DNA of 64,000 nt from Phragmites australis (GCF_958298935.1 NC_084922.1:45667958-45731957); one strand, 5' to 3'; positions 21,285-39,383 are shown, counted from the first letter of the stretch. Notes: generated from the letters alone by a model not told the origin. Numbers and translations: made by a program.

Positions 21285-21749
21285 GATCTCACCATAGAAT
21301 TCATCCTGCACTTTAGCTTAGTAGCGGCACACGCCACCTATCGTGATTTTTTTCGTGTTCCTATTAGGGCCACTGGGGACCATGGAAAATAATCAAACAT
21401 GGTCTCATGTATTCGTGTCCTGAACTCAATTTATAATGTGATATAAGTTGGTTCCCGCATCACTTTTTCCGTTACTCGCCTCCTATCTAATAAAAACCTT
21501 TGAAATTTCAATAATTTACTTAACTTTGCCATCAACTCTATTTCTCTAGCCTCCACATCTTTTATCGGTTATAGATATAGGACCCGTTTTATAATAATAA
21601 AAATAAATGAAGAAATTATGAGAAAAAATAGCAGATAATCTCCTCCTTATATTTAGAATCATATCTGAAATCAAATTACGACATCGCTCAAGACGTATTC
21701 ATTCAGTGGTGCTCTTTTGGCGCATTCATATCTTCATAACTTGAGTTTG
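21285..21749. other. Spacer
   Basis: AT-rich, nothing recognised. Confidence 0.5.
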
Positions 21750-23124
21750 TGATTTGAAATGCTCGTTGACGTCCTAAGAGGGGTGAATTAGGACATTTAA
21801 AAATCTAAACCAAATCAGCTCCAAAAACTTCACAAGATGAATCTATATCAATTTCTAAATTTTCTCTAGGTTTATCTAGTGTGTTTATTCTACTGCTCAA
21901 AAGGTTTACAACCTATAGCTAATCCTAGCAAACTACTTTAGGAAAGTAAATGCACAAAGTGAGATTGTAAGAATGTAAATGCGGAAGTATAAAGACGGTA
22001 GAGAAAGCAAACTCGGCACAAGGGATTTTTATCCCGTGGTATCGATAACATGAATGCCACCCTAATGCACGTTGAAGCACCACTAAGGATATGCTCCCGG
22101 TTGGGTGAATTAAGACATTTAAAAGCCTAAACCAAATCAGCTCCAAAAACTTCACAAGATAAACATATATCAATTTCTATCTAAATGTGCTCTAGATTTA
22201 TCTAGTATGTCTATTGTACCACTTAAAAGGTTTGCAACCTATAGCCAATCCTAGCAAACTAATCTAGGGAAGTAAATGCACAAAGGTAGATTGCAAGAAT
22301 GTAAATGCGAAAGCGTAAAGACGGTAGAGAAAACAAACTTGGCACACATGATTTTTATCCTATGGTATCGATGGCATGAGTACCACCCATAGTCCACGTT
22401 GGAGCTCCATCATGGATATGCTCCCAGTTAGCACTCGGAACGACTCTTGAGCCACAAAGCTACCAAGGCAATGCCTCAAGCCAGATGAGCCGCCAAGCCA
22501 CCGAGGCAAAATTTCACCACTAGCATTTCTTCTGGTCGCTTGCCCCCGTGATCATTTAGGAGCTTAAGCCACCAAGGTAAAGGTCTCTGCATCCCCGTAC
22601 AAGTGTCTTGCCGCCGCTCCACACCAAGTCAGAGGGTCAACAAGCTTGAGCAACTCTGGCTCAAGTTGCTGGTGAGTCACCAAGACTCTAAGGCGCCTGC
22701 GTACCACTTGGTGCAAGTTAGAATCACTACTTGATCCCTTCTTCAAGCTGCAGCACCTAGCTACAACTCACTCTAGACCACCTAGCTACAACTCACTCTA
22801 GACCTATAGGCACTAAACACTCTCTAATCTTGTGTTTAATCGTCTTAGATGATCACTCTAAGCACTTTGGTGGCTTGAATGTCTTCTCAAGTGTATATGG
22901 GTTTCTCTGGATTGCCACACCTTCAAATGACTGAGTGGAGGGGTATTTATAGCCTCAAACTCGTACACTAGCTGTTAACCTAAAGACTAAAAAAAGTTGT
23001 TAACACCAAATTATCTGGTGATAGCAGAGTACAATTACCGAACAATCTGGTAAGTACATAATCAAAAACTAGTTGTTGGATTCCACTCAAAGTCATCCTG
23101 AACATCAGATACTCCGGTGTAACC

Positions 23125-23305
23125 TAAGGGAAGGAGAGGACTCGGGCTGTGCTATTTATAGAGGGGAAGGGTGAAGCGAGGCGGTGGGTGAGTGACGTCA
23201 GTGGGCAGCGCTGCGGCGATTTGGAGGGGTGGCGCCTACCATTTTTTTCATGGCATGGGCGCGAAAGTCGCGTTGCGCAGTGGCATGGGTAGCGTGAGTA
23301 TGGGC

Positions 23306-23360
<55 letters not shown>

Positions 23361-24104
23361 GAGGCGTCATGGCGATATTTCCCTGGGGAAGGTGGCCATC
23401 GCGATGGCAACGAACAGCACGACGATGTGTCATGCTGGAGGAGGAAGAAAGACGATGGAGGCGCGACACAGATGGCCGACACATGGGCGGCTGAGCTGAC
23501 GTGCGGGCGTGCGCACGAGCGGGCCAGGGACGCGGGAGTTGGGCCGCGTGGTTTTGCGACTATCTGCACGTGTGGGAGAGAGGGAAAAGAGGCTAGGCCG
23601 GCTGCTGTGGGCCAGAACAGAGAGATAGGAGGGAGATTCGGCCCGAGGAGAAAGAAAAAGGAAAAATGAATTAAGTTTAAATTCAAATTAAGGCATTTGA
23701 ATTTGAAATTGATTTTGGATTAGGATCAATTTCAGGTAAGCATATTTAAACTGTGATTTGGACTTAGAACTTGAGATTTTGAAGAAGATTTGAATTCAAT
23801 TTGAATTTAGGCTGAATAGACTCTAAGAATATATTTGAATTTAGAAACATTCAATTTCAAATCTTCACACAAAAAATCATAAAAACCATAAACCAATGCA
23901 TATGAACTAATTTAATGTGGGGATTTATTTTAGAAAGGAATCTCTAGTGCATTTTGAAATACCTAGACAATTTAACACATTTAAATACGTATATAAACCT
24001 ATAAATGTAATCCCTTGATTTTAATTGGTTAAGTAATTACAATTTTTTTTAATTTGGAAGGAAATTTGATATTAATTAGTATACTAAAACTCAGGATGTT
24101 ACAA
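23125..24104 (-). mobile_element. Foreign LTR-like segment inside the solo LTR
   Basis: Read on the minus strand it starts TGTAACATCCTGAG, a common grass LTR start, and has a TATAAATAGCACAGCC promoter motif near its end. It replaces part of the host LTR (the CCGG-motif block). No direct repeat flanks it, so it may have come in with a deletion. It includes a (GA)n microsatellite at 23306-23358, and its open frames are not genes. Confidence 0.5.
23306..23358. repeat. (GA)n microsatellite
   Basis: About 53 bases of AG/GA with one interruption. Confidence 0.95.
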
Positions 24105-24277
24105 ATGTCATTTTGTCTGTAACTTGTACAATTCAACCAATTTTGAGTTCAGCCGCAGTGACTTCTTCATACATTGCATCTATGAGACCTACAAATATGT
24201 TAGTTCTATTAACTATATTGTTATTAATTACCAAAATCATAATCATGACCTAGTACGACTATTTTCGCTACATGATT

Positions 24278-25360
24278 GATATTACATCGTCTAATATTTG
24301 TGTTTTCGTTATAACGCACATACACTTAGCTATGATAATTTTTATTCTTCCTTGTTTTCTCATACATAATTTTTTCTGGTTGCGTTGTAAGTTTTATGAT
24401 AAATTTTATCATATATTATGCTATAAATTAAGTCTAAATTATAAATACGTGAAACTAAATCTGGTAGGATTATTTTTGGGACCGTTGCCCAGCCCAAGCC
24501 TTCGACACACTAAGGGCTGTTTGGTTCATAACCAAGGAAGTTTTTGGCCAAATTCGTGGCCAACAAAATTCGGGACCATTATTGCTGCTCCCCTGCTCCA
24601 TGCTGTAAGTAGTGTGTTGAGCTTTCTAACTGTTTACTTTTGTTCTGATTGTATCCATATTTTTTTAAGACCCGATTGTATCCATATTGTTATTGTATAT
24701 TAGTGTTGTGTCCCTAAGAGGTTTGCATCAGTAGTATCTTATGTGCATCTTTGGAATAGATCTACCTGACGGATCGTTGTTGTATGATTCAAAGGCTAAA
24801 TGAACAGGAAGTCTGTTGTTCTTTTCGCCTTGCGAAGAAGCACCTTCCTGGTCGTTCTTCACATTCTTTTCTTAGAGCCTGTATTTTATTTTTCTTATAA
24901 GCTCATTGACCTTTCTAAGTTCGTGAGCTTCCAAGGTGAACCGTAAACCAATTGACTACGCTAGAGAAACAAGCTGATCTTCGTATATGTACCTTTACTT
25001 GGAGTGGTCTGCAGCTGAAAAGGTCTTATGACATAGTGTGTTGTGTCTCAGTGCAGTTTGTGCTTCTAATAGTTCAGAGGATAATTTTTGTTCGAATGGT
25101 GGATTAGATGTCTTGTCCAAGCTATAGATGTGCTTATGGGTGTAAAGAGGCCGTAAATAGCCAAGAGCACAGTTTAACCCTAACCTTTTTTCGTCACCAA
25201 ATAATCATTGTCAGATTAGCATGTAGACAAACTATACGAACTCCAAGATTATCAGTCAGTCACTCTGTCCATTCTTTTTTTCTGCAGCGGATAATGAGCT
25301 ACAGACATACCAAGATTACCAAGACGAGGCGAGGCTACAGACATACGAACTCCAATCTAA
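24278..25360. other. Spacer
   Basis: No gene seen. GGGCTGTTTGGTTCATAACC near 24514 resembles one end of a Tourist-like MITE, but no partner end was found. Confidence 0.45.
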
Positions 25361-26059
25361 TCAGAAGTCGATCACAGTACACTCGACCCAACCCAACGCC
25401 ACCATCAGCTGTAGCGCCAGATGGCACTTGACCGACAGCGTGCTCTCCGTGGTGGTTGTCAGCTCGCCGAACTTGTAGCGCACGACCCCGTTGATCCACA
25501 GGTCCACAGGGAACACCCCCGTGCTGTTGTCACCACGGAACGCATCGACGACAGAGTCCCCGAAGCTCATGGGCAAGCTGCCCGCGAGCACGGCCGGCAC
25601 AGTGTCGGTGTGCCTCGTGCCCTGGAACGACACCGGCAGCGCGGTGCGGCCGAAGCGCGCGTCCTGGTACAACCCCTCCGGCTACAGCAGGTCGTAGTAG
25701 ATGGAGACGCGTAACGCGTTTGATGGGGTTCAGGTCAGCTTGTTGACGCCCAGCTTGGCCGTGAGGTTGTAGGACAGTACCGGGGCGTTCGCTGTGGAGT
25801 TCAGGTCGAAGCGGGAGAGCGTCGCGGTAATGACGGCGACCTGGATCGTCCGGGGACGGTAGATGAGCCAGATGAGGAGCGAGAGGGCGCCGATGAAGAA
25901 GCACACGGCGATGAAGGCCCTGACCAGGATGCGGAACGGGCTCATACGGCGGCGTGGAGGAGGCTGTGGCAGTGGCTCAGGGTACGGGGGAGCGCCGGCG
26001 CTGGACACGATAGTTACCTCGCTGTAGCCATAGACAACTCCTTGATGTGTTTGCTGCAT
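25361..26059 (-). pseudogene. NHL (LEA_2) pseudogene with two nonsense codons
   Basis: From ATG at 26059 (MQQTHQGVVYGYSEV) one frame runs through a Pro-rich part (PEPLPQPPPRRR), a transmembrane helix (FIAVCFFIGALSLLIWLIY) and the LEA_2 start (LSRFDLNSTANAPVLSYNLT). It then meets TGA (25730-25732) and TAG (25682-25684) and continues in the same frame to a normal end (LGWVECTVIDF) at 25361. No indel is needed, so only two point changes separate it from an open gene of about 232 residues. Both fit C-to-T changes (CGA to TGA, CAG to TAG). Sequencing error or an unrecognised tiny intron is possible but less likely. Paralogue of the genes at 7149 and 13962. Confidence 0.8.
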
Positions 26060-27111
26060 GGCTGGTGCCTGGTGTGCCTGGTGGGAGATGAGGTACTGAC
26101 TAATGAGTACTGACATGAAGGAATCGACAGATAGAGGGCAGCCTTGCTCAAGACTGATGATATGTGTGATACCATCTGAACACAAGTGACGAAACCTTCG
26201 AGGCTCTTCGGAGCTACCATTGGTCCAGCCGTCGATCCCTCTCAGAAATTTGGGCAAGTGGTCAGTGCCCATGAATCATGGCAAATGACGACATCACTCA
26301 GTCCTAGCAGTGGCAGCAGAGGCAACCAGACCAGCAACACGACAGCAAGAGATGCTTAAGAATGCCAGACCGCAGTACCGGATGGCGGAATGAGCAAAGC
26401 TTAAAAGCTGTCTGGAAACAAATGGAGGGGCGACTACAACAAGGCAATAAGGCTACAGCTGTGGCAATTCCGCGGCTAAAGTCTACCACTTGCGATCGAA
26501 AAATTAATAAAATGAAGCTGTCCCAACTTCCGACAGTGTGAGCAACTGAGCGTCACTTGTAACAAAAGAACACTTATGCTTGTAGGATGTTAGTTTTGCG
26601 GTTCCAATAGTACGAAAGAAGAGTAAAAATAGCTCAGAAAAACTGACAGGGTATAGTGCAACTACTGCACACAGCATGCAACCCTGCATAGACAATAAGA
26701 GTTGTGCCTGTCAGCTGCTAAAAACAGCTTATTAAATAGGTACGTAGTGTTATCAAAATGCTTATTTGTGGCATGTTTTAAGAGTAATCACGACAACAAA
26801 AGTAAACACATTTTGTACATTTTTGTAGAATTTGGGTAGTATCGGAAACATAGGCAATGAAATATTTGACCAACGTAGCCTTTCCATTACCGCAATTGTG
26901 TAAATTTTAACATCATCTTTGCCATGTCTTATTTTCTGTTCACAAATCTGGGCTATTTACACCATGTGCTGTAAAAAATGGAGAACTATCGAAATGGAGA
27001 CATGGGACAATTTGATCACACGATGTGAAGAAGCGTATTATGAACAAACAACCTGTGCAGATTCAGAGCACAAAACAAAATATCAATAGAAAAGGTAAAG
27101 GCTACAAGTAA
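26060..27111. other. Spacer between NHL pseudogene and kinase
   Basis: No gene seen. It contains the 3' flank of the minus-strand kinase and the upstream region of the NHL relic. Confidence 0.5.
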
Positions 27112-32787
<5,676 letters not shown>

Positions 32788-32849
32788 GGCTCCCAATCTC
32801 TCAACACAGCCGATAAAACTTGAGAGCAGCAACAAGCACTTGCAGAACT

Positions 32850-32912
32850 TTAATCTCTAATAACGAAATCTCTCGCATCTCCCCTACGCACCACAGCTCC
32901 AGTCAGCTCCAT
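32850..32912 (-). promoter_or_regulatory. Upstream ORF in kinase 5' leader
   Basis: ATG at 32912 opens a 20-codon frame ([20 protein letters not shown]) that ends at TAA 32850-32852, 62 bases before the kinase start. It lies between a likely 5'-UTR splice acceptor (TTTTGCAG, exon from 32926) and the main ATG, so it should be in the mRNA. It could reduce kinase translation; this is inference. Confidence 0.5.
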
Positions 32913-33520
32913 ACCCACGGTGATTTCTGCAAAAGCCAACAAAAACAGGCATGAATCAAGCAGCTTCAGCGCACGATTTTGAATTCAAATTTGAACAAAA
33001 CCTACGCCTGTTCCATCCAATTTAATTATCATCCTTAACACACCTAACCTACTAGCATAAGAAAGCCGAACCACGCATAATCCATGGCTGAAGTTTAGCC
33101 ACCGTACTGCGCACGCACAGGAAAAGCGTACCCGCCCCCTCACACAAAAGCTAGAAGTTTAGCAACCGCACTGCACACAGTTCCCACTTCCCACCAACCG
33201 CCACCGCTCGAGACAGGGACGGAGACCTTATCGCTGGCCTCGCTCCACCGGCATTGGCCGCAGGGGAGGGCTCAGGCTCCGGCCGAATCCGCCGCCGCCG
33301 GCGACGTGGTGGGGCCGCGCTGCGCCGAGTGGGGGCACCCCGCCTCGCCGACGGCTCCGCTCTCCCGCACCTGAGTTGTCGCCGTCTCGCGGCCGCGCCT
33401 ACTCCCGCCTCCTCTGGTTGGGGATTTGGTTTGGTTTGGTTTTGATCTGACTGCTCGGTTTTGTTGCGGTGTGCTTTTGGTTTTGGTTATTTAAATAGGC
33501 GTGTGTGGGGAGGAGCTGCC

Positions 33521-33527
33521 TTATATA
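33521..33527 (-). promoter_or_regulatory. Likely TATA box of the kinase gene
   Basis: TATATAA on the minus strand (in CGTATATAAGGCAG), followed by a pyrimidine- and C-rich stretch. The GC-rich 33180-33420 would be the 5' UTR, with a possible donor (CTCAG/GTGCGG) at 33370/33371 and the acceptor at 32926/32927, so one leader intron. Confidence 0.55.
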
Positions 33528-33539
33528 CGCCATGGCCGC

Positions 33540-35397
33540 GGGTAATGATGGGAGGTTAGTACTACGTGACAGCGATGTGTGGAGTGATTAGTTTGCTGCA
33601 ATTAAGTTAAGAGAGGGCGCGCTCTCTAATCTCCGGGAATATGAGAAGGATTTCTGCAGGAACATGTTGCTGCTGCTATGCAAATTTGGTATAAATTTAT
33701 CCTTGTGATCCGGTGACCAACGAACCAGTGAGCTAGATTCTGAATAAATTTTAGCTTGCTCTACCATCATTTTCGTTACATTAAGTGGTACAATCGTGCA
33801 AAGAGTTCCTCCGAACTTTGTATATCAAAGATATATATAGTCAAAATACAAAATACACCATAGACACTAAGATTAACATGAAATAGAGTCAAATAAACTA
33901 GAAATATATTCTCTCAGACGTTATATTATACTTAAATTTTAATACGAAATCTAGATGATATCAAACCGACTCAACGCTACCCACTGTCACCTCGCTTCTT
34001 CTTCCGGCTTCTTCCCTCTCACTTTAGGCATTTGCCGATGCTGACTGGGCTGGTATAACCTAGTGAATACCCTTACGATGGCCATGCCTCTTACTCTCTC
34101 TAATGTCCTCTGTGTACCTGAAATTACCAAAAATTAACTATCTTTCGATATCTTCTCTGAATTCCGATCAAGTTTTAGGGTAGGCACAAAAACTGCATTC
34201 CCTTCTAAATATCAGCTCTCTAGCCACTTTCTCCGGTATGTGCATACCGAAGTAATCAGCTCGTGGATGAGCATCCACCATATGACTAGAGAACAGAGAT
34301 AAAGGTGTCTCCATCACAATGTCCCGTGTGCCTGCCGGGTAGTCTCCTTCGTCTTGCTCTGCTACGTTCAGCCAGAGCATCTTTGAAAAAACCTTTTGTA
34401 AGGTTCGCGTCTGATGATTTTGCCTCTCATGGGAGACGCTCCAACACCTCATGAAGTTTAACAAGCAGCAGTAAACCAAATCTCAACTTTTGGATATGTG
34501 CAACAGTTCAATGACCAGCCAAACTTGAGGTACTGCTACATTGCTTTAGGGATTAGTGCTCCAAAAAGGCAACATGGACAACCTAATTCTAATCCAGCAA
34601 AAAGAGAGCCTGCCTAATAATTTTAAAGGTTGTAAGTTGGTGAGGTGATGGATCAACGTCCCTTGGTGCTAATGACGAATGGCTGGGTCCGCCCTAGTAC
34701 CCCAGTAGAAAAGTTATGTTTATTATTCGAACGTATTATAATAATTTTGGCTGTAAACATTTCTACAAATACTTAGATTAGGCACATGGAAAATGATACA
34801 AGTATGAATATATTTCCCTCAAGCACTTAACGATTTATAGTTTAGTTCTATTAGGTTCTAAAAATATATCACACTATATATTGGCAGTTAAAATTGTATT
34901 CTCAATGTTTAATACGGCGCCCACCTGTGACGGGAGTGAACATTACCGATGTGCGCTCTACTTTGGCCACAATAGTTACTCTGCTTGGCCGTGAGTAGTT
35001 ACACGATCTGAAATTTTGGTTGGAGTAAGTCAAATCAGATGCTCATACATACCGCTAGTACAGGTTTGTCGGCAGAGCCAGCACATTGCTTCATCAGGAG
35101 GGGTTTCAGGCTTTCAGCTCCAGTGAACCCTATAGCTCAGGTACCGACTGTGACCTTTGATAGTCAACGGTTCAACTTGAATCCGAATATCTGATGAAAA
35201 TCCAGTTAGAGTTCTTGCATTTTTATTCACATCGATTAACAGAACTAACCGTCTTGGGTTTGCCGGGCACAAATTAAACACGCACACCAATCATGAATTG
35301 TCATAGATGGTTGCAGCGCTCCGACCAAGCAATGTGATGGCTGAACCAACCGCAGCAACAGCAGCGTTTTTCAAATCAGGAACTTGGCTTACACTGA
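33540..35397. other. Spacer
   Basis: No gene recognised. A 103-codon minus-strand frame (34168-34479) has no known domain and is flanked by AT-rich sequence; I do not call it. Confidence 0.45.
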
Positions 35398-35402
35398 CAC
35401 CC

Positions 35403-36904
35403 TTTTGGGATCGGTGACGTTATAAAAAGAGATGAATTAATACATTTAAAATTATTTTGACTCAAAAATAATATAAGATAAGCATATATCAATTTCTATC
35501 TAAATATGTTCGAGATTTATCTAGTGTGTCTACTCTATCGATCAAAGCGTTTGTAATCTATCTAAGAAGGTAAATTGCAAGTAAGTAAATACGGAAACGT
35601 AAATAAGGTAGAGAGAGTAAACTTGGTATAAAAAAAATTCTATGATATCGATAGCATGAATGCCACTTCTAATCCATATTGGAGCTCCATAAAAGATATA
35701 TTCCTGATCACGGCCTTTGAGCCACTAAGTCACAAAGATAAGACCTCCACTCAGATGAGCTACCAAATCACCAAGGTAAGATCTCACCACTAGTCTCTCT
35801 TCCAATTCCTCGTCATCGTGATTACTTCGGAGCTTAAGCCACAAAGGCAAGGGTCTCTACGTCCCTGCACAATTGCCTTACCGCCACTCCACACCAAGTC
35901 AGAGGGTCAACAAGCTTACCGCGCAAGTCACCAAGACTCTAAGGTACCAGCGTACCAAGAGGTACACTGTTGGATCACTCCTTGATCCACTCTCTAGGCA
36001 TCAATCACCTAGCAACTCACTCTCTAGGCTTATAAGAACTAATCACTCACAATCTTGTGCTTAATCACCTTGGATAATCACTTTGAGCACTTTGGTGGCT
36101 TGGATGTCTTCTCAGGTGTATATGAACTTCTCTGAACTTCAGTACACTCAAATGACTGAATAGAGGGGTATTTATAGCCTTAAACTCACGCACTAGTCGT
36201 TAACCTAACAACTCTAAAAAGCTGTTAACACTGAATGATCCGGTGAGAACAGTGGTACTAACACCGGATCATTCGGTGAGTACACTCTCACAAACTAGCT
36301 GTTGAAACCCCACTCAAGCCTCTGTGAACACCGGATTATCCTGTGATAACTTACTGAACACCAGACAAATACACCGAATTATCCTATGTGTATATGTTCA
36401 TTTTGATACTCTATGGAAATAATAGTCCAATGTGTTTATTTTGTGAACACCGGATTATCCGGTGAGGTAAAAGATTCTACTTCAAATTTTCTGTAAACAT
36501 CAGACTATTTTTCATTGTTCTCACCGGATTATCCTATGTAACACCAGACTAATTTTTATGTGAGTACCGGACTAACCGGTCAGACAAATTTCAGCAGAAC
36601 AACGTTATGTATTTTGGGCATAATTTTTCGCTACGAACTCCGATTTTGATTATCTTTGGCTCTATGGAAAGCTTGTGAAGAGCTCTATAAGATTATACAG
36701 AAATCCATCCTATTTGATCACATCAAAATTTATGGAACAAGTCCAATTCATTCCTCTCTTTGTTCCGGCTTCTGTGACTTCTCTTTTGTTGCATCCATGA
36801 GACCTACTAAAGCATATATTTGACAAACATGTTAGTCACATTGACTATGTTATCATTAATAACTAAAATCACAATCATGACCTAATAGAGCTATTTTCGC
36901 TACA
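35403..36904 (-). mobile_element. Solo LTR, TGTAGC superfamily, 1,502 bp, TSD CACCC
   Basis: Ends are TTTTGGGATCGG (usual TG apparently mutated to TT) and TTTTCGCTACA. It is flanked by CACCC at 35398-35402 and 36905-36909. It aligns over most of its length with the copy at 21755. The minus strand has U3 order: TGTAGCGAAAATAG, then palindrome-like ACCGGA...TCCGGTG motifs (36240-36580), then CTATAAATACCCCTC (near 36170) as TATA. No coding region. Confidence 0.85.
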
Positions 36905-37061
36905 CACCCTATTCTCTTTGGGAAAAATAAAATAAAATCAACGTGGTAGCTAAATTATTACTACTCGTTCAAATGTAGCATACTAGTATGAAATCAGGTA
37001 TGTCTGCCTTTCACAATGCAGAGTTGATCTATTCAATTGCTTCGCTTCACGCACAGTCTTA

Positions 37062-37858
37062 GGGGATGTTTGGATTGAAGCCCCAACATATCACACTTCA
37101 GGTTAGTAGTGCCACACTAGTTTAGCCTACCGTTTATTTTACTTCTAAACTCTATGATGCCTCAAGAAGTTAGGCACCAGTCAATAGCTTTGCCGAAGAA
37201 TTTTTTGCCATAGTCGTGACGCTGAAATCTAGCGCCACTGTTTGGCCACGCACGCGGGCTGAGAGAAGAAACACACTAGTGTCACCGTTCCAAAAAATAT
37301 TGGCATGAAGCAGATCAGCAGAGTCGCAAAAAAACTCCAATGTGATCCTTTTCTTTGCCTCTCTTGAGCAGATTATGGGAGTCCATGGAACGTGTATCCA
37401 ACATAACTATTTAAATATTATGACACAATTAACTGATATGGCCATTTAGACATGAGGAAGAAAAGGAAGTGGTAACCTTGTTTGGATTACTGAAAGAATT
37501 TTCATCCATAACATTGTTAGATGTGAGAACAATGGTGGTTGATCCCAGCGCGTTAACACTGGCCTGAAGTCCACGTGCGAATATTGTGAGGCAGTTCGGT
37601 AACCTCACCACTTCATACCTAAGGGTGATTGTATCAAAGTTTGGTCACAAACCAAACAATGCCTATAAACTTTTGCCGAATATGTGGCAAGTCTTATGGT
37701 AATAATCCAAACACTGCCCTTATTCAATTTGCCAAAAGTTAGGTAATTCTTGGTAACCAATCAAACAACCTAAATTCTCCAGCAAGTTAGGCATGGCATA
37801 ATTGTGGCTCATGCCTAACCTTAGCTGTGGCATGTTTAGTTACCAACCAAACATGCCC
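37062..37858. mobile_element. PIF/Harbinger-like (Tourist-type) element
   Basis: The ends GGGGATGTTTGGATTG and, inverted, GGGCATGTTTGGTTGG match imperfectly and are flanked by TTA at 37059-37061 and 37859-37861, the PIF/Harbinger target. The 797-bp interior is non-coding, with further copies of CAAACA/TGTTTGG motifs. Confidence 0.65.
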
Positions 37859-37861
37859 TTA

Positions 37862-39383
37862 GTACTCCTACTCTTTTAGGTTACGATCTTTCTTAGAGAA
37901 ATCAATGTCCTTATTTCTTAGGGTGAGATTGAACGGTTAGATAGAGAGGGACCATTCTTCTTGATGGCAACTATTGTCCACTCCATCGCGGCTCCCCTCA
38001 ATAGTGACCACTCAACGACACCACGCTGAGGCTACAACGGACCTCGAGAAAAATGCAACAACAAGTGCCGAAGTGCACGAAGAACACTATACAAGAGTGT
38101 GTCATGAACATTGGTACTGTTGTTGAGCATAGGCTGCAGATCAGGGGCTCCAGTGGACACTGTGTGCTTCCCAGGGTTGAGGGTGTGATGAGCTGATTGA
38201 GCTCCATTGAATGGCAGCGGCACCCGTAGAGCAAGTTCAATAACCATTGTCTAGAACATCAGCCACATCAACAATAGATACTTTTACATATAAACACCTA
38301 TAATAATTTGTCTCTACACAACTCCCATCAACAACTATTCGATTATTTCATGGGCCCTACTTCCCACCCCACCCATCGCCCCCTCTCTCACTGGTGTAGT
38401 CGGAGGGTAACAATGATTATGATGCGTGGTACAATAGGTTTACAGGTGAAACAATGTTTGCACAATACCAGAGTTCACGGTTTACATCGCATGGTGTGTT
38501 GGTCACAAAAACATTGTAGCATCAAATTATCTATATCTATTTAAGATAGAATGGCTTAAACGGTTTTTAAGTCACTAACTCTGTTTGATGTGAAGTTAGA
38601 GGATCCTGATTCCCCCTCTCTTCCACATCAACACACCCCACCATGGAGCTCGCAGCTGCCTAGAACTCGCCTCCAACTCCCCCGAGGTCGTTGCGGCCGT
38701 GATTACCTCCGCCGCACAAGTCAATCTCCAAATCACCTCCAACTCCATCCAATTATTTGTGAGGTTCGCAGCTTAACCCATTTAAGGAGAAAGTTAAGGA
38801 GCTGCTCATCTTCTCTGCTCCACAAATTCCGTCTCTCTCGTGGAAGGTAGCGCAGGTTCTAATTGAGAGAGGAAAAGGAAAAGGTGGGCTCCATTCAGAT
38901 AATCTGAGTTGATTAGGGACTGAAATATTTGGGTTTTGTTGATGGATCGGGTACATCAATTCTGTTTTTGGAAAAAGCAGTGGAAGATTTATCTTTTATG
39001 CTTGTACTATTCACACAGTCTCCTCACATCTCATATGCTTCCCAGTTCTTGGTTCATTTTTCCTAACAGATTTCATCCCTGTCTATTTTCTTGCAGTTTT
39101 TCACTTGCAAAAGAAAGATGGGCATGGAGAAGCTTAGCCATGGCTAGGTAACAGACTAACGGTGATATTGATGCTACTATGCGCAAATTTAGGAGGAATA
39201 TGTCATGCATGCCGCTGGACAACGAGGCTAGGACATCGCCAGAGAGTTCCTACGTGCGACCGAGCTCGCTGGCCTGAGCTCCGCGTGTCGTACCTGCGTG
39301 CGGCTGCGCCACCGGCTTGATTAGGCGATCCCACAAATCGCGTGATATTACAACAAGCTTGGCTCGTCATGGGATATACGTCA
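37862..39383. other. Spacer
   Basis: No gene called. 38590-38880 is mildly GC-rich and gene-like in base composition but has stops in all frames of interest. Confidence 0.4.

Larger units (their letters stand above)
21755..24272 (-). mobile_element. Solo LTR, TGTAGC superfamily, TSD TGATT, rearranged
   Basis: Ends are TGAAATGCTCGTTGACG and TTTTCGCTACA, flanked by TGATT at 21750-21754 and 24273-24277. It is longer than its 1.5-kb relative at 35403 for two reasons. About 320 bp near one end are duplicated in tandem (about 21780-22098 and 22100-22424). About 1 kb of unrelated U3-like sequence sits at about 23125-24104. The minus strand gives U3-like order, with CTATAAATACCCCTCCACTC (near 22940) as the promoter. 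There is no coding region. Confidence 0.88.

Noticed and set aside
23192..23686. Frames on both strands around the (GA)n repeat
   Set aside because: Driven by the microsatellite and GC-rich LTR sequence.
34168..34479. 103-codon minus-strand frame
   Set aside because: No family recognised; surrounded by AT-rich sequence with no splice or promoter support.
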